DNA of 32,304 bases, from positions 1 to 32,304 of the forward strand of contig SVOD01000008.1 of assembly GCA_015066575.1 (NCBI GenBank), in the 5' to 3' direction. The position numbers and the translations under genes were made by a program. The first letter of the stretch is position 1; each line of letters opens with the position of its first letter. The notes beneath the pieces were generated by a model. That model searched no databases, was not told where the DNA came from, and saw only the letters and a program-made list of their open reading frames with translations. This stretch comes from Oscillospiraceae bacterium. GTDB taxonomy: Bacteria; Bacillota; Clostridia; Oscillospirales; Acutalibacteraceae. This document shows, piece by piece, positions 23,253 through 32,304 of the stretch.

Positions 23253-25085
23253 TTGCAAAGAATAGAGAGATTGCTCAAAAAAGCCAATGCACTGCCGCTG
23301 CAAAGCGGTGTCTACATTATGAAAGACAAGAGCAAAAAGGTTATTTATGTCGGCAAGGCAAAGAAGCTCAAAAACCGCGTCACTTCTTACTTTCGCAAGA
23401 ATTCTTCCCACAATACCAAGACCGTGATGATGGTCTCAAATGTCGAAGACTTCGATTACATTTTGACCGACAGCGAGTTTGAAGCGCTGGTGCTCGAGTG
23501 CAGTCTGATTAAGCAGTATCAGCCCAAGTACAATATCTTACTCAAGGATGACAAAGGCTACAGCTATATTCGCGTTACCCGGGAGGCATATCCGCGCATC
23601 AGCGAGGTCAAGCAAAAGGCGGATGACGGCGCTAAATATATGGGACCCTTCACTTCCTCGTGGGCAATTTCCGCCTCGGTCAGGGAGGCCAACAGCATTT
23701 TTATGCTGCCCGATTGCAACAAGTCTTTTCCGCGCGATTTCGGCAAAACGCGCCCCTGCTTAAACTACCATATCGGGAAGTGTATGGGCGTTTGCACCGG
23801 TAAAATCTCGCAAGAGGAATATGCCGAGACCATCGAGCAGGCGCTGGCGTTTTTGCAGGGAAACAGCAAGCAGGTGCTGAAGCTTATGCAGCAAAAAATG
23901 CTCGATTACAGCGAAAAAATGCAGTTTGAAAAAGCGGCGCGCCTGCGCGACCGCATAGCCGCGATTGAGCGCTTGAATGACAGGCAAAAGGTTGTGGCGG
24001 GCACCTACCGCAGCGAAGATGTATTTGCCCTTGTCAGAGGCAATAAGAAGATGTGCTTGAGTGTGCTGCGCTTTCGCGACAATCGCCTGCAGGAAAGTGA
24101 AAACTTTATTGTGGACAATACACCCGACACCGGGGAGGCTGTCAGGGAATTGCTGCTGCGTTTTTACGCGATGAGGGATGATATACCACCGCGCATCCTT
24201 TTTGAGGATGAAATTGAGGATGCCGCACTTCTCGAAGCTTATTTTACTTCGCAAGCGGGCAAAAACGTGAAGCTGATTGTGCCCAAAAAGGGAGAACAGG
24301 TTAAGCTCTGCGAGCTTTGCCGCCAAAATGCCGCACAGCATTTGGCTCTGTATGAGGGCATGAGTATGAGGCAGACCGCGGCGCTCGATGAGCTGGCGCG
24401 TCTGTTGGGATTGAGCGCACCGCCGAGCTGGATTGAAAGCTACGATATTTCTCATACCGGCGGGCAGGACAATGTCGCGGGTATGGTCGTTTTTAAAGAC
24501 GGAAAGCCCTATAAAAAAGCCTATAAGCGCTTTACCATCAAGGGCTTTAGCGGGCAGGATGACTATGCTTCGATGGCGGAGGTGCTCGGGAGAAGATTTC
24601 GGCACTACTATGAGGATGAGGCGGACAGCAGCTTTAAGCAGCTGCCGGATTTGATTTTGCTTGACGGCGGCAAAGGGCAGGTCAGTGCGGTGCAGCCCGT
24701 GCTTGCGCAGATGGGAATCGATGTGCCGCTGTTCGGTATGGTCAAGGATTCCAAGCACAAGACAAGAGCGATTGCCACCTCCGGCGGGGAGATACAAATT
24801 AACAGCGTGCGCACGGCGTTTGCGCTGGTCACTCAAATCCAGGATGAAGTGCACCGTTTTGCCATCACTTACCACCGCAAAAAGCATAAAAAAAGCACGA
24901 TTTCTACCGGTTTGACCGCGATTGAAGGCGTGGGGCAGGCAAGGGCAAAGCAGCTGCTCAGGCACTTCGGCTCTCTGCGCAAAATCAGGGAGGCAACGAC
25001 CGAGGAAATCGCGCTTCTCAAAGGGTTTTCGCCGGAGCTGGCGCAAAGAATCAAGGAGGCTTTGCAGGCACCGGAAGGGAAATAG
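23253..25085 (+). CDS. uvrC: Excinuclease ABC subunit C
   Basis: 610 aa; GIY-YIG domain LPLQSGVYIMKDKSKKVIYVGKAKKLKNRV, C-terminal HhH; TTG start. Confidence 0.98.
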   Translation: MQRIERLLKKANALPLQSGVYIMKDKSKKVIYVGKAKKLKNRVTSYFRKNSSHNTKTVMMVSNVEDFDYILTDSEFEALVLECSLIKQYQPKYNILLKDDKGYSYIRVTREAYPRISEVKQKADDGAKYMGPFTSSWAISASVREANSIFMLPDCNKSFPRDFGKTRPCLNYHIGKCMGVCTGKISQEEYAETIEQALAFLQGNSKQVLKLMQQKMLDYSEKMQFEKAARLRDRIAAIERLNDRQKVVAGTYRSEDVFALVRGNKKMCLSVLRFRDNRLQESENFIVDNTPDTGEAVRELLLRFYAMRDDIPPRILFEDEIEDAALLEAYFTSQAGKNVKLIVPKKGEQVKLCELCRQNAAQHLALYEGMSMRQTAALDELARLLGLSAPPSWIESYDISHTGGQDNVAGMVVFKDGKPYKKAYKRFTIKGFSGQDDYASMAEVLGRRFRHYYEDEADSSFKQLPDLILLDGGKGQVSAVQPVLAQMGIDVPLFGMVKDSKHKTRAIATSGGEIQINSVRTAFALVTQIQDEVHRFAITYHRKKHKKSTISTGLTAIEGVGQARAKQLLRHFGSLRKIREATTEEIALLKGFSPELAQRIKEALQAPEGK

Positions 25086-25086
25086 C

Positions 25087-25115
25087 TTGACATTATTTTA
25101 ATAATATAGTATATT
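25087..25115 (+). promoter_or_regulatory. Promoter of rsmD-coaD
   Basis: TTGACA, 17 bp, TATATT. Confidence 0.8.
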
Positions 25116-25178
25116 ATTTGAGATTGGGATTTTGTTTTGATTCCCACTACCGAAATCTCCGAGCCGAGGTGTGAACGA

Positions 25179-25715
25179 TTGCGAGTCATTGCAGGCAAGT
25201 GCGGCGGCAGAAGGTTGCTGACACCGGCAGACAATGCTGTCAGACCGACTACCGATAAAGTCAAGGAAGCACTGTTTTCTTCCTTGCAATTTGAGCTGCA
25301 GGATGCCTGTGTGTTGGATTTGTTTTCCGGTTCGGGACAGCTCGGGATTGAGGCGCTCAGCCGCGGCGCAAGGCAGGCTGTGTTTGTCGACAGCAGCAGG
25401 CAGTCCGTAGCGCTGACCAAGCAAAACCTGGCGCTGTGCCGGCTCGAAGGGCAGGTTGTTTGCAGCGACAGTTTGGCTTACCTCAAGCACTGCACACAGC
25501 AGTTCGACATCGCATTTTTAGACCCGCCGTATCGGGTGGGGCTGTTGCAGGAAGCCCTGCCGGCGGTCAGCCGTGTGATGCGCGAGGGCGGCGTGATTGC
25601 AGCGGAGTGTCCGGTGGAGGAAGCGACACCCGATTGCTTGGAAAACGGCTTTGTTAAAGTCAAAACCAAGCAGTACGGAACCATGCGCTTGAATTACTAC
25701 AGAAGAGAGAATTAA
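25179..25715 (+). CDS. rsmD: 16S rRNA (guanine966-N2)-methyltransferase RsmD
   Basis: RVIAGKCGGRRLLTP...VRPTTDKVKEALFSSL, LDLFSGSGQLGIEALSRGA, FLDPPY; TTG at 25179 after GAGGTG preferred over 25137. Confidence 0.92.
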   Translation: MRVIAGKCGGRRLLTPADNAVRPTTDKVKEALFSSLQFELQDACVLDLFSGSGQLGIEALSRGARQAVFVDSSRQSVALTKQNLALCRLEGQVVCSDSLAYLKHCTQQFDIAFLDPPYRVGLLQEALPAVSRVMREGGVIAAECPVEEATPDCLENGFVKVKTKQYGTMRLNYYRREN

Positions 25716-26201
25716 ATGAGAGTTTGTATTTGCCCCGGTTCCTTTGACCCGGTGACAGTGGGGCATTTGGATATCATCAGGAGGGCGTCAACCCTTTTTG
25801 ATAAAGTCATTGTCAGTGTGATGATGAACAGCGCGAAAACCGCGGCCTTTTCGATAGAGGAGCGAGTGGCATTTATTTGCCGCTGTACGGCGGATATTCC
25901 CAATGTTGAGGTGGAAGGCGTCAGCGATATTTTACTTGCCGATTACGCGAAAGAGAAGGGCGCTGTTGCCATTGTCAAAGGGCTGCGCGCGGTGTCCGAC
26001 TATGAATATGAATTCCAGCAGGCATTGATGAATAAAAGCCTGAATGCCGATGTGGAAACCGTGTTCCTGATGACAGACAGCGAAAATATGTTCTTGAGCT
26101 CTTCCGCTGTTAAAGAGGTATGCAAGCTTGGCGGCGACATTCGCAAATTTGTTCCGCCGGCTATACATGATGATATAGTGAACAGATTCATGCCGAGATA
26201 G
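25716..26201 (+). CDS. coaD: Phosphopantetheine adenylyltransferase
   Basis: CPGSFDPVTVGHLDIIRRAS; KGLRAVSDYEYEFQ. Confidence 0.98.
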   Translation: MRVCICPGSFDPVTVGHLDIIRRASTLFDKVIVSVMMNSAKTAAFSIEERVAFICRCTADIPNVEVEGVSDILLADYAKEKGAVAIVKGLRAVSDYEYEFQQALMNKSLNADVETVFLMTDSENMFLSSSAVKEVCKLGGDIRKFVPPAIHDDIVNRFMPR

Positions 26202-26232
26202 TATTTCGGTAAAATGAAAGGAGAATAACACA

Positions 26233-26745
26233 GTGACTATTGAAGATTTTTTGGATTTACTGGAGGAAACAATTGAGGATGGTAAATCGGTTGTCTTGAC
26301 CAATAAAATTATGGTAGACGGCGAAAAAATGAAGGAAATCATTGAAGATATCCGCCTGAATATGCCCGAAGAAATCAGAAAGGCAAAGAAGATTGTTGAA
26401 GATAGAGCAACAATCCTTGAAAAGGCTGCCGCGGATGCCGAGATGACCATTAAAAAGGCGGAGGAGCAGCAGCAGCTGATGGTATCCGACACTGAGGTTA
26501 TGAAAGTGGCACAGGCACAGTCCAACGCCCTTCTGGCAAAATCCAACGGCGAAGCCAACGACATTCTTGCCGAGGCAAAGGATAAGGCGACTGCCATGAG
26601 AAACAGCGCTATTCGCTTTGTGGATGAGTTGATGCGCCAGGCGGATGATGCGCTCTATGACAACCTTTCCGAGCTGCGCCGCGCAAGACAGTCCTTTAAG
26701 GGCACTGCCGATGCCGTTGTCGGTGAATCCGATATCGAAGACTAA
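26233..26745 (+). CDS. Coiled-coil protein of unknown function (ATP synthase subunit b-like helical)
   Basis: Long charged Ala-rich helix; GTG start with SD aaaggag. Confidence 0.75.
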   Translation: MTIEDFLDLLEETIEDGKSVVLTNKIMVDGEKMKEIIEDIRLNMPEEIRKAKKIVEDRATILEKAAADAEMTIKKAEEQQQLMVSDTEVMKVAQAQSNALLAKSNGEANDILAEAKDKATAMRNSAIRFVDELMRQADDALYDNLSELRRARQSFKGTADAVVGESDIED

Positions 26746-26865
26746 AACCTGCGTTGCCCGCCGAAAAGAATCCTTCGCAAAAAACCGAGTGAAAACTCGG
26801 TGAGTTTGTGACTGATTCTTTGGCAAAAACGGGCATCATACAACAGCATATTTAGTATTTTTTTT

Positions 26866-26900
26866 GAGAGAACCACAATATTTTGCGGTTCTCTTTTTTT
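26866..26900 (+). terminator. Terminator upstream of mraZ
   Basis: AGAGAACC...GGTTCTCT-TTTTT. Confidence 0.8.
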
Positions 26901-26934
26901 GCGCAAAAAAGATGAAATATTTTTAAAAAATGGC

Positions 26935-26963
26935 TTGCATTTAGGGCATAAATATAATATAAT
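26935..26963 (+). promoter_or_regulatory. Promoter of the mraZ cluster
   Basis: TTGCAT, 17 bp, TATAAT (26958-26963), with an overlapping second TATAAT at 26953-26958. Confidence 0.65.
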
Positions 26964-27061
26964 ATAAACACTAGGTGGTAGCTGGTGCCGCGAATTGCCA
27001 TCTAAACACAAATCATCCCTACAATTTTTCCCAAATTATCCCTCAGGAAAGGAGTGAAGAT

Positions 27062-27550
27062 ATGGCATACAATACATTTACCGCACAAGCGGAAACCAAA
27101 CTCGACAATAAATGCCGTATTGTCATTCCTGCGATATACCGCGAAGGGCTTGGGGAAGAATTCAAAATTGTATTGGGTATTGAAAAATGCCTGTACATTA
27201 TGGAAAACAAAATGTTTGACAGCATCAGCCGCCAAATTTCCAAATTGCCGCTCAATTTGTTTACGAAACTCGCCAGAAGATTTAATGCGTTTTCTTTCAG
27301 TGCGAAAACGGACAAGCAGGGCAGAGTGGTGCTCCTGCCGCAGCTGCGCAAGGCGCTCGGCTTGGAAATCGGAGAAACCATTGTGCTCGCGGGCATGGGA
27401 CCGTATATTGAAGTCTGGAACGACAGCGAGTTTAACAACGTTGTGGAACTCTCTGCAGAAGAAAGAGATATTCTGATGTCCTATATGAAGTTCGACTACG
27501 ATGAAAGCGACGAAGAAGACAGCGGTGAAGAAGACAGCGATGAAGTTTGA
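27062..27550 (+). CDS. mraZ: Transcriptional regulator MraZ
   Basis: Two SpoVT/AbrB-like halves (AETKLDNKCRIVIPAIYREGLG; AKTDKQGRVVLLPQLRKALGL); SD AAAGGAGTG. Confidence 0.93.
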   Translation: MAYNTFTAQAETKLDNKCRIVIPAIYREGLGEEFKIVLGIEKCLYIMENKMFDSISRQISKLPLNLFTKLARRFNAFSFSAKTDKQGRVVLLPQLRKALGLEIGETIVLAGMGPYIEVWNDSEFNNVVELSAEERDILMSYMKFDYDESDEEDSGEEDSDEV

Positions 27551-28460
27551 GCACACCTCGGTGCTTCTGCACGAAGCGGTTGATTCGCTTGCCATCAAGC
27601 CCGGCGGTGTGTATGTGGACGGCACGGCAGGCGGCGGCGGCCACACGGCAGCCATCCTGCAACAGCTTGGCGAAAGCGGCACACTCGTTGCCGTAGACCG
27701 GGACCCGGATGCGCTGTCAATACTCGGGAAACGATTCGCTGCCAATCAAAATGTTATTATAATTAATAATAATTTTAGTCATATTAAAAACATTCTATCG
27801 GATATCGGCATCTCTAAAGCGGACGGTATTCTGCTGGATATCGGTGTCAGTTCCCACCAACTGGACACGGCAGAAAGAGGGTTTTCGTATCACTTTGATG
27901 CACCGCTGGATATGCGCATGGCGCAGCAGGGCACCTCGGCAAAAGAGATTGTCAACAGCTACGGCGAGCAGGAACTTGCCGCTGTTATTTTCCGCTACGG
28001 TGAGGAAAAATACGCGCGTTCAATTGCCAAAAACATTGTCAAAGCGCGCAGCGAGAAGCCGATAGAGACAACCTTTGAATTGGTGGATATCATCAAGGCT
28101 TCCATGCCCGAATCCGCCAAGAGAGGGGCACATCCGGCGCGTAAGACCTTTCAGGCGCTGCGCATTGAAGTCAACGCCGAGCTCGATGCGCTCGAACAGG
28201 CGCTTGACAGCGCGCTCGATTGCCTGAATACGGGCGGTGTGATTTCCGTTATCACCTTCCATTCTTTGGAAGACAGGCTGGTGAAAACGAAAATGAAAGA
28301 ATGGGCGCAGGGCTGTACCTGTCCGAAGGATTTTCCCGTATGTGTGTGCGGTAAAACGCCGCGCGCGAGGGTGCGCAAGGCCGTGGCGCCGACACAGCGG
28401 GAAGTGGAAGAGAATAATCGCAGCCGCAGCGCGCGTTTGCGCTCGGCGGTCAAATTGTAA
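27540..28460 (+). CDS. rsmH: 16S rRNA (cytosine1402-N4)-methyltransferase
   Basis: FEHTSVLLHEAVDSL...VDGTAGGGGHTAAIL; overlaps mraZ end. Confidence 0.97.
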   Translation: MKFEHTSVLLHEAVDSLAIKPGGVYVDGTAGGGGHTAAILQQLGESGTLVAVDRDPDALSILGKRFAANQNVIIINNNFSHIKNILSDIGISKADGILLDIGVSSHQLDTAERGFSYHFDAPLDMRMAQQGTSAKEIVNSYGEQELAAVIFRYGEEKYARSIAKNIVKARSEKPIETTFELVDIIKASMPESAKRGAHPARKTFQALRIEVNAELDALEQALDSALDCLNTGGVISVITFHSLEDRLVKTKMKEWAQGCTCPKDFPVCVCGKTPRARVRKAVAPTQREVEENNRSRSARLRSAVKL

Positions 28461-28518
28461 AGACAAATACTACCGAAGCAAGGGCTTCGCTAAAATACAG
28501 TGGTGAGAGGAATAAAAA

Positions 28519-28986
28519 ATGGCAGTTTACGACAACAGTGCATATGATTTTGAAACATTTTCCCCCAGAAGACAGGTGCTGCCTCAGGAGCAACCCGAGA
28601 AAAGGGGATTTGAACCGAAAATTGTGCGTGCTCCCAAAAAGAGCTTTAAGCAGCAACAGGAGGAAAAGCATCATTACCGCAATAGGTTTATTCGCGTCAT
28701 GGCAGTGTCTCTCATTTTGTTCACACTGCTTGGCAGCCGCATTTATCTGCAGGTGAGCCTGACCGAAAAAACCAGAGAGCTCGACAATCTCAATAGCGAG
28801 ATTAAGGTTTCTCAAAGTGAAAATGTGGCGCTCAACAACCGCCTTTATGAAATTATGAGCCTTGACACGGTCGAGCAAAAAGCCGTTAAGCAGCTGCATA
28901 TGGTTAAGCGCGACTCCAGCCAAATTCGATACATTGAAGTGGACTCTACGGACAATTCGACCGATGGGGTCAGAGTCAGCGAGTAA
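28519..28986 (+). CDS. ftsL: FtsL/septum formation initiator-like cell division protein
   Basis: 155 aa, single TM plus coiled coil, between rsmH and PBP. Confidence 0.75.
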   Translation: MAVYDNSAYDFETFSPRRQVLPQEQPEKRGFEPKIVRAPKKSFKQQQEEKHHYRNRFIRVMAVSLILFTLLGSRIYLQVSLTEKTRELDNLNSEIKVSQSENVALNNRLYEIMSLDTVEQKAVKQLHMVKRDSSQIRYIEVDSTDNSTDGVRVSE

Positions 28987-29109
28987 TTTTTAAAACAACG
29001 CAATAATATAATTACGAGAGCCTTTTTTCAAAGACTCTCGTTAGCCTTTATTCTTATAATATAATAAATATAATATTATAGAGGCAGAATATCATTGGAG
29101 GAACAGAAT

Positions 29110-31386
29110 TTGCAAAAGGCAATCAAAAAAATCAGCTTAAAGCGAATCAGGGTTTTGATGCTTGTTATATTCATCGGTTTTGCCATTTTGGGGGTAAAGC
29201 TGATGTGGGTTCAATTGGTTAAGGGGAATTACTACAAGGAAAAAGCACTGCAAAACCAGCTCTCCGATACCATCATTGAAGCCGAGCGCGGCACAATTTA
29301 TGACAGCAATATGAATGTGCTTGTGCAGAGCGCAACGGTTTGGAAGGTCTTCATTGACCCGGTCAGCGTTAAAAGCGAAGCGGAAAAGAGCGGCAAAAAT
29401 GTGGCAGAGGAATTGGCGCAAAACCTTTCCAAAATTTTAGATGTCAAACAGGAAGATGTGCTTGCCGCCTGCAAAAAGGACACGCGCTACGAAGTGATTA
29501 AAGACGATGTCGAGCACGAAATGAAGCAAAAACTGCTTGCGTATACCACCGACAAACAGTACACCTCCTGCGTCGGCGTGGAAACCTCCACCAAGAGATA
29601 TTACTCTTCCTCCTCTTTTGCGGCAACGGTGCTGGGCTTTGTCGGTTCCGACGGGCAGGGCATTGAGGGGCTCGAGGCTTTTTATGATGACACGCTCACC
29701 GGCACGGCAGGCAGAATTGTGACGGCGAAAAATGCACAATCGGGTTCCATGCCCAACAACTACGAGAGCGTGATTGACTCAAGCGACGGCTCGAGCATTG
29801 TGCTGACCATTGACGATGTGCTGCAGTATTCTCTGGAAAAGAACTTGGATACCGCCAGAACCAACGCGGATGCCAAATATGCCTACGGGGTTGTGATGGA
29901 TGTCAATACCGGCGCGATTCTTGCCATGTCCAACAAGCCCGACTTTAATTCCGATGACCCGTGGGAGATAAAAGATAAGGATGTCAAGAAAGACATTGCC
30001 AAGATTACGGATAAGAAAGAGCGCGCACAGGCAGAGTCCGATGCCCTCATAGCCCAGTGGAGAAACCGCACCATTTCCGATACCTACGAACCCGGCTCCG
30101 TATTTAAGATTATCACGGCTGCCGCGGCGCTTGAGGAAGGGGTAGTCAAGCCCGATGATACATACTATGATTCCGGCAGCATTGAAGTCGAGGACAGGGT
30201 TTATCACTGTCAGCTCAGAACCGGTCACGGGCTGGAAACCTTCTCGGAGGGCTTGCAGAATTCCTGTAACCCGTGGTTTATTACCGTCGGGCAAAAGCTG
30301 GGTGTCCACAATTTTTACAAATACTTTGAAGCCTTCGGTTTTACGGAAAAGACCAATATTGACTTGCCCGGTGAGGCAACACCCGCTGCGGGTGTCACCT
30401 ACCACACCGAAGATGAAATGGGGCGCGTGGAGCTTGCGTCCGAGTCCTTCGGGCAGTCCTTCCAGGTCAGCCCCATTCAAATGATGACTGCGGTGTGCGC
30501 TGCGGCAAACGGCGGCAAACTGATGCAACCGTATGTGGTTAAGGAAGTGCTCGACAGCGAAGGCAATGTGACCTCCACCACACAGCCCAAGGTGCGCCGG
30601 CAGGTGATTTCCGAATCCACCTCCTCCACCTTGTGCCTGATGCTGGAAGAAGTGGTCAAATACGGCACCGGTAAAAATGCCTATGTAGCCGGCTACAGGG
30701 TAGCGGGTAAGACCGGTACCTCCGAAAAGCTCGGCACCATTCAGGACGACACCGGCAAAAAGTATGTTACCAGCTTTGTGGCGTTTGCGCCGGCAAATGA
30801 CCCGAAAGTGGCAGTGCTCATTGCGGTCGATGAACCGCAGGGCGGCAATATCGGCGGCGGTACCAACGCGGCGCCCTCCGTGGCGGCAGTCATTGAGGAA
30901 GCGATGAAGTATTACAACGTGCAGCCGCAGTATACCGAGGATGAAATGACACAGCTGGAAACTGCGACACCGTCGCTTGTCGGCATGAGTGTGGATAAAG
31001 CGCAGTCGGTATTAGAGGACAGCAATCTGCAATATATCGTTGTGGGTGATGGGAAGGAAATTACCGGTCAATCCCCCGCGGCAGACAGAAATATTCCGGG
31101 CGGCGGCACGGTGGTGCTGTATACGGATAAAGACTACAAAGCAGAAACCGTGAAGGTACCTGATTTTACGGGGCTGAGTGTTTCGGAAGCCAACTCGCTG
31201 GCGACGGAAAACGGTTTAAATATCCGCTTTAGCGGAAACAATCTGGAGAGCGGCACGGTCACCGCTTACCGGCAGTCCGAGGAAAAGGACAGCGAGGTGG
31301 AGAAGGGTTCCGTCATTACGGTATTCTTTATCGCTTCGAGCGGTGTAAGCGACACCTATACAGGGGATGCCGCCGTGGAAGATTAA
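29110..31386 (+). CDS. Class B penicillin-binding protein with two PASTA domains (FtsI/PBP2B/SpoVD type)
   Basis: PGSVFKI, NSCN, GKTGTSEK motifs; TTG at 29110 preceded by GGAGG (29097-29101), which overlaps the track start at 29095. Confidence 0.93.
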   Translation: MQKAIKKISLKRIRVLMLVIFIGFAILGVKLMWVQLVKGNYYKEKALQNQLSDTIIEAERGTIYDSNMNVLVQSATVWKVFIDPVSVKSEAEKSGKNVAEELAQNLSKILDVKQEDVLAACKKDTRYEVIKDDVEHEMKQKLLAYTTDKQYTSCVGVETSTKRYYSSSSFAATVLGFVGSDGQGIEGLEAFYDDTLTGTAGRIVTAKNAQSGSMPNNYESVIDSSDGSSIVLTIDDVLQYSLEKNLDTARTNADAKYAYGVVMDVNTGAILAMSNKPDFNSDDPWEIKDKDVKKDIAKITDKKERAQAESDALIAQWRNRTISDTYEPGSVFKIITAAAALEEGVVKPDDTYYDSGSIEVEDRVYHCQLRTGHGLETFSEGLQNSCNPWFITVGQKLGVHNFYKYFEAFGFTEKTNIDLPGEATPAAGVTYHTEDEMGRVELASESFGQSFQVSPIQMMTAVCAAANGGKLMQPYVVKEVLDSEGNVTSTTQPKVRRQVISESTSSTLCLMLEEVVKYGTGKNAYVAGYRVAGKTGTSEKLGTIQDDTGKKYVTSFVAFAPANDPKVAVLIAVDEPQGGNIGGGTNAAPSVAAVIEEAMKYYNVQPQYTEDEMTQLETATPSLVGMSVDKAQSVLEDSNLQYIVVGDGKEITGQSPAADRNIPGGGTVVLYTDKDYKAETVKVPDFTGLSVSEANSLATENGLNIRFSGNNLESGTVTAYRQSEEKDSEVEKGSVITVFFIASSGVSDTYTGDAAVED

Positions 31387-31421
31387 ACAAACGCAACAAC
31401 AATTTTCGGAGGTGCACATAC

Positions 31422-32304
31422 ATGAAAATATCGGAATTGTTAACGGGAGTCAAGGTGATATCCGATTACAGGAATGTCAGAGTTAAGGATATCACGGACG
31501 ATACGAGAAAAGTCAAAAAGGGCAGTGTGTTTGTCTGCATCAAGGGCGCAAATTTTGATGGTCACAGCGCCGCTCGGGAGATGCTCGACAAGGGTGCGGC
31601 AGCCGTCGTCTGCGACCACTCTTTGGGGCTAAAAAAAGAAGTGGTGGTCGAAAACACCCGCAGTGCATATTCCGTGATGTGCGCCAATTTCTTCGGTAAT
31701 CCCGCAAAGCAGTTGAAGCTTATCGGTTTGACCGGCACCAACGGTAAAACCTCGTCGACTTACTTTATCAAGAGCCTGTTTGAGCTCTTCGGCATCAAAA
31801 TGGGCTTAATCGGCACCATGCAGAACATGGTGGGGGGAGAAGCATTTGAAGCGCAGTACACGACTCCGACTGCCTATGAGCTGCAGCAGCTCTTCCGCAG
31901 GATGGCGGATGCAGGCTGTCAGTATTGCGTGATGGAGGTCTCCAGCCAGGCGTTGGCGCAGGGCAGGGTAGACGGCTTGCATTTTGACATTGCCATCTTC
32001 ACCAATTTAACGCAGGACCATTTGGATTTTCACGGCACAATGGAAAATTATGCGGCGGCGAAGAAAAAGCTCTTTGCCAACTGCGATACAGCCATTATCA
32101 ATCTCGATGACCCCTATGCCGCCTATATGCGGGAGGGGTTGCGCTGCAAGGTGGTGACCTATTCCGCCAAGGACAACAGCGCCGATTTCGTGGCAAAGAA
32201 TATTCAGCTGGATGCGCGCGGCATTACATACGAATTGTTGGGCGATGCGGTGATTGCAAGGCTCAAATGCCCGGTGCCCGGCTCATTTACGGTGTATAAC
32301 ACCC
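31422..32304 (+). CDS. murE: UDP-N-acetylmuramyl peptide synthetase MurE, truncated by the window end
   Basis: MKISELLTGVKVI; DTRKVKKGSVFVCIKG; GLTGTNGKTSSTYFI; TNLTQDHLDFHGTMENY; SD CGGAGGTG; no stop before 32304, so missing from the track. Confidence 0.95.
   Translation, partial: MKISELLTGVKVISDYRNVRVKDITDDTRKVKKGSVFVCIKGANFDGHSAAREMLDKGAAAVVCDHSLGLKKEVVVENTRSAYSVMCANFFGNPAKQLKLIGLTGTNGKTSSTYFIKSLFELFGIKMGLIGTMQNMVGGEAFEAQYTTPTAYELQQLFRRMADAGCQYCVMEVSSQALAQGRVDGLHFDIAIFTNLTQDHLDFHGTMENYAAAKKKLFANCDTAIINLDDPYAAYMREGLRCKVVTYSAKDNSADFVAKNIQLDARGITYELLGDAVIARLKCPVPGSFTVYNT

Noticed and set aside
23760-25046. 428-aa ORF on the minus strand
   Set aside because: Antisense shadow of the well-supported uvrC; composition shows no recognisable domain.
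26970-27000. T-box-like string ggtggtagctggtgccgcgaat upstream of mraZ
   Set aside because: Leader is only about 90 nt, no specifier stem or antiterminator/terminator pair, and the downstream gene is mraZ rather than an aminoacyl-tRNA-related gene.
1-32304. tRNA, rRNA, transposase or prophage genes
   Set aside because: Looked for on both strands by eye; none supportable.

Overview
The window looks like chromosomal DNA from a low-GC-type Firmicute (Clostridia/Oscillospiraceae-like by protein character; taxonomy is inference). Backbone: (1) CIRCE-controlled hrcA-grpE-dnaK-dnaJ; (2) an ~11.6 kb accessory block between dnaJ and prmA: a coupled zinc-ribbon/PH-like pair, iron alcohol dehydrogenase, nadE-pncB, an acidic Cys-rich membrane microprotein, a zinc-ribbon pseudokinase with PASTA domains, a ClpC-like unfoldase lacking the middle domain, a small secreted dockerin-like protein and an unlisted 30-aa microprotein; (3) ylxM-ffh-rpsP-khpA-rimM-trmD, HPr, uvrC, rsmD-coaD; (4) the start of the mraZ-rsmH-ftsL-PBP-murE cluster, with murE truncated by the window end. 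The most unusual signal is in the intergenic DNA. It holds a family of modular repeat elements built from short tandem 7-8-mer arrays (CGGAATT, CTGAAAA, CCACACT, AATAGGCT types), mostly in inverted pairs, enclosing small hairpins whose stems show compensatory substitutions, often capped by a second palindrome (GACAAATAAGG...CCTTATTTGTC). The architecture is preserved while array and stem sequences change. All calls are by reading; no database or folding software was used.
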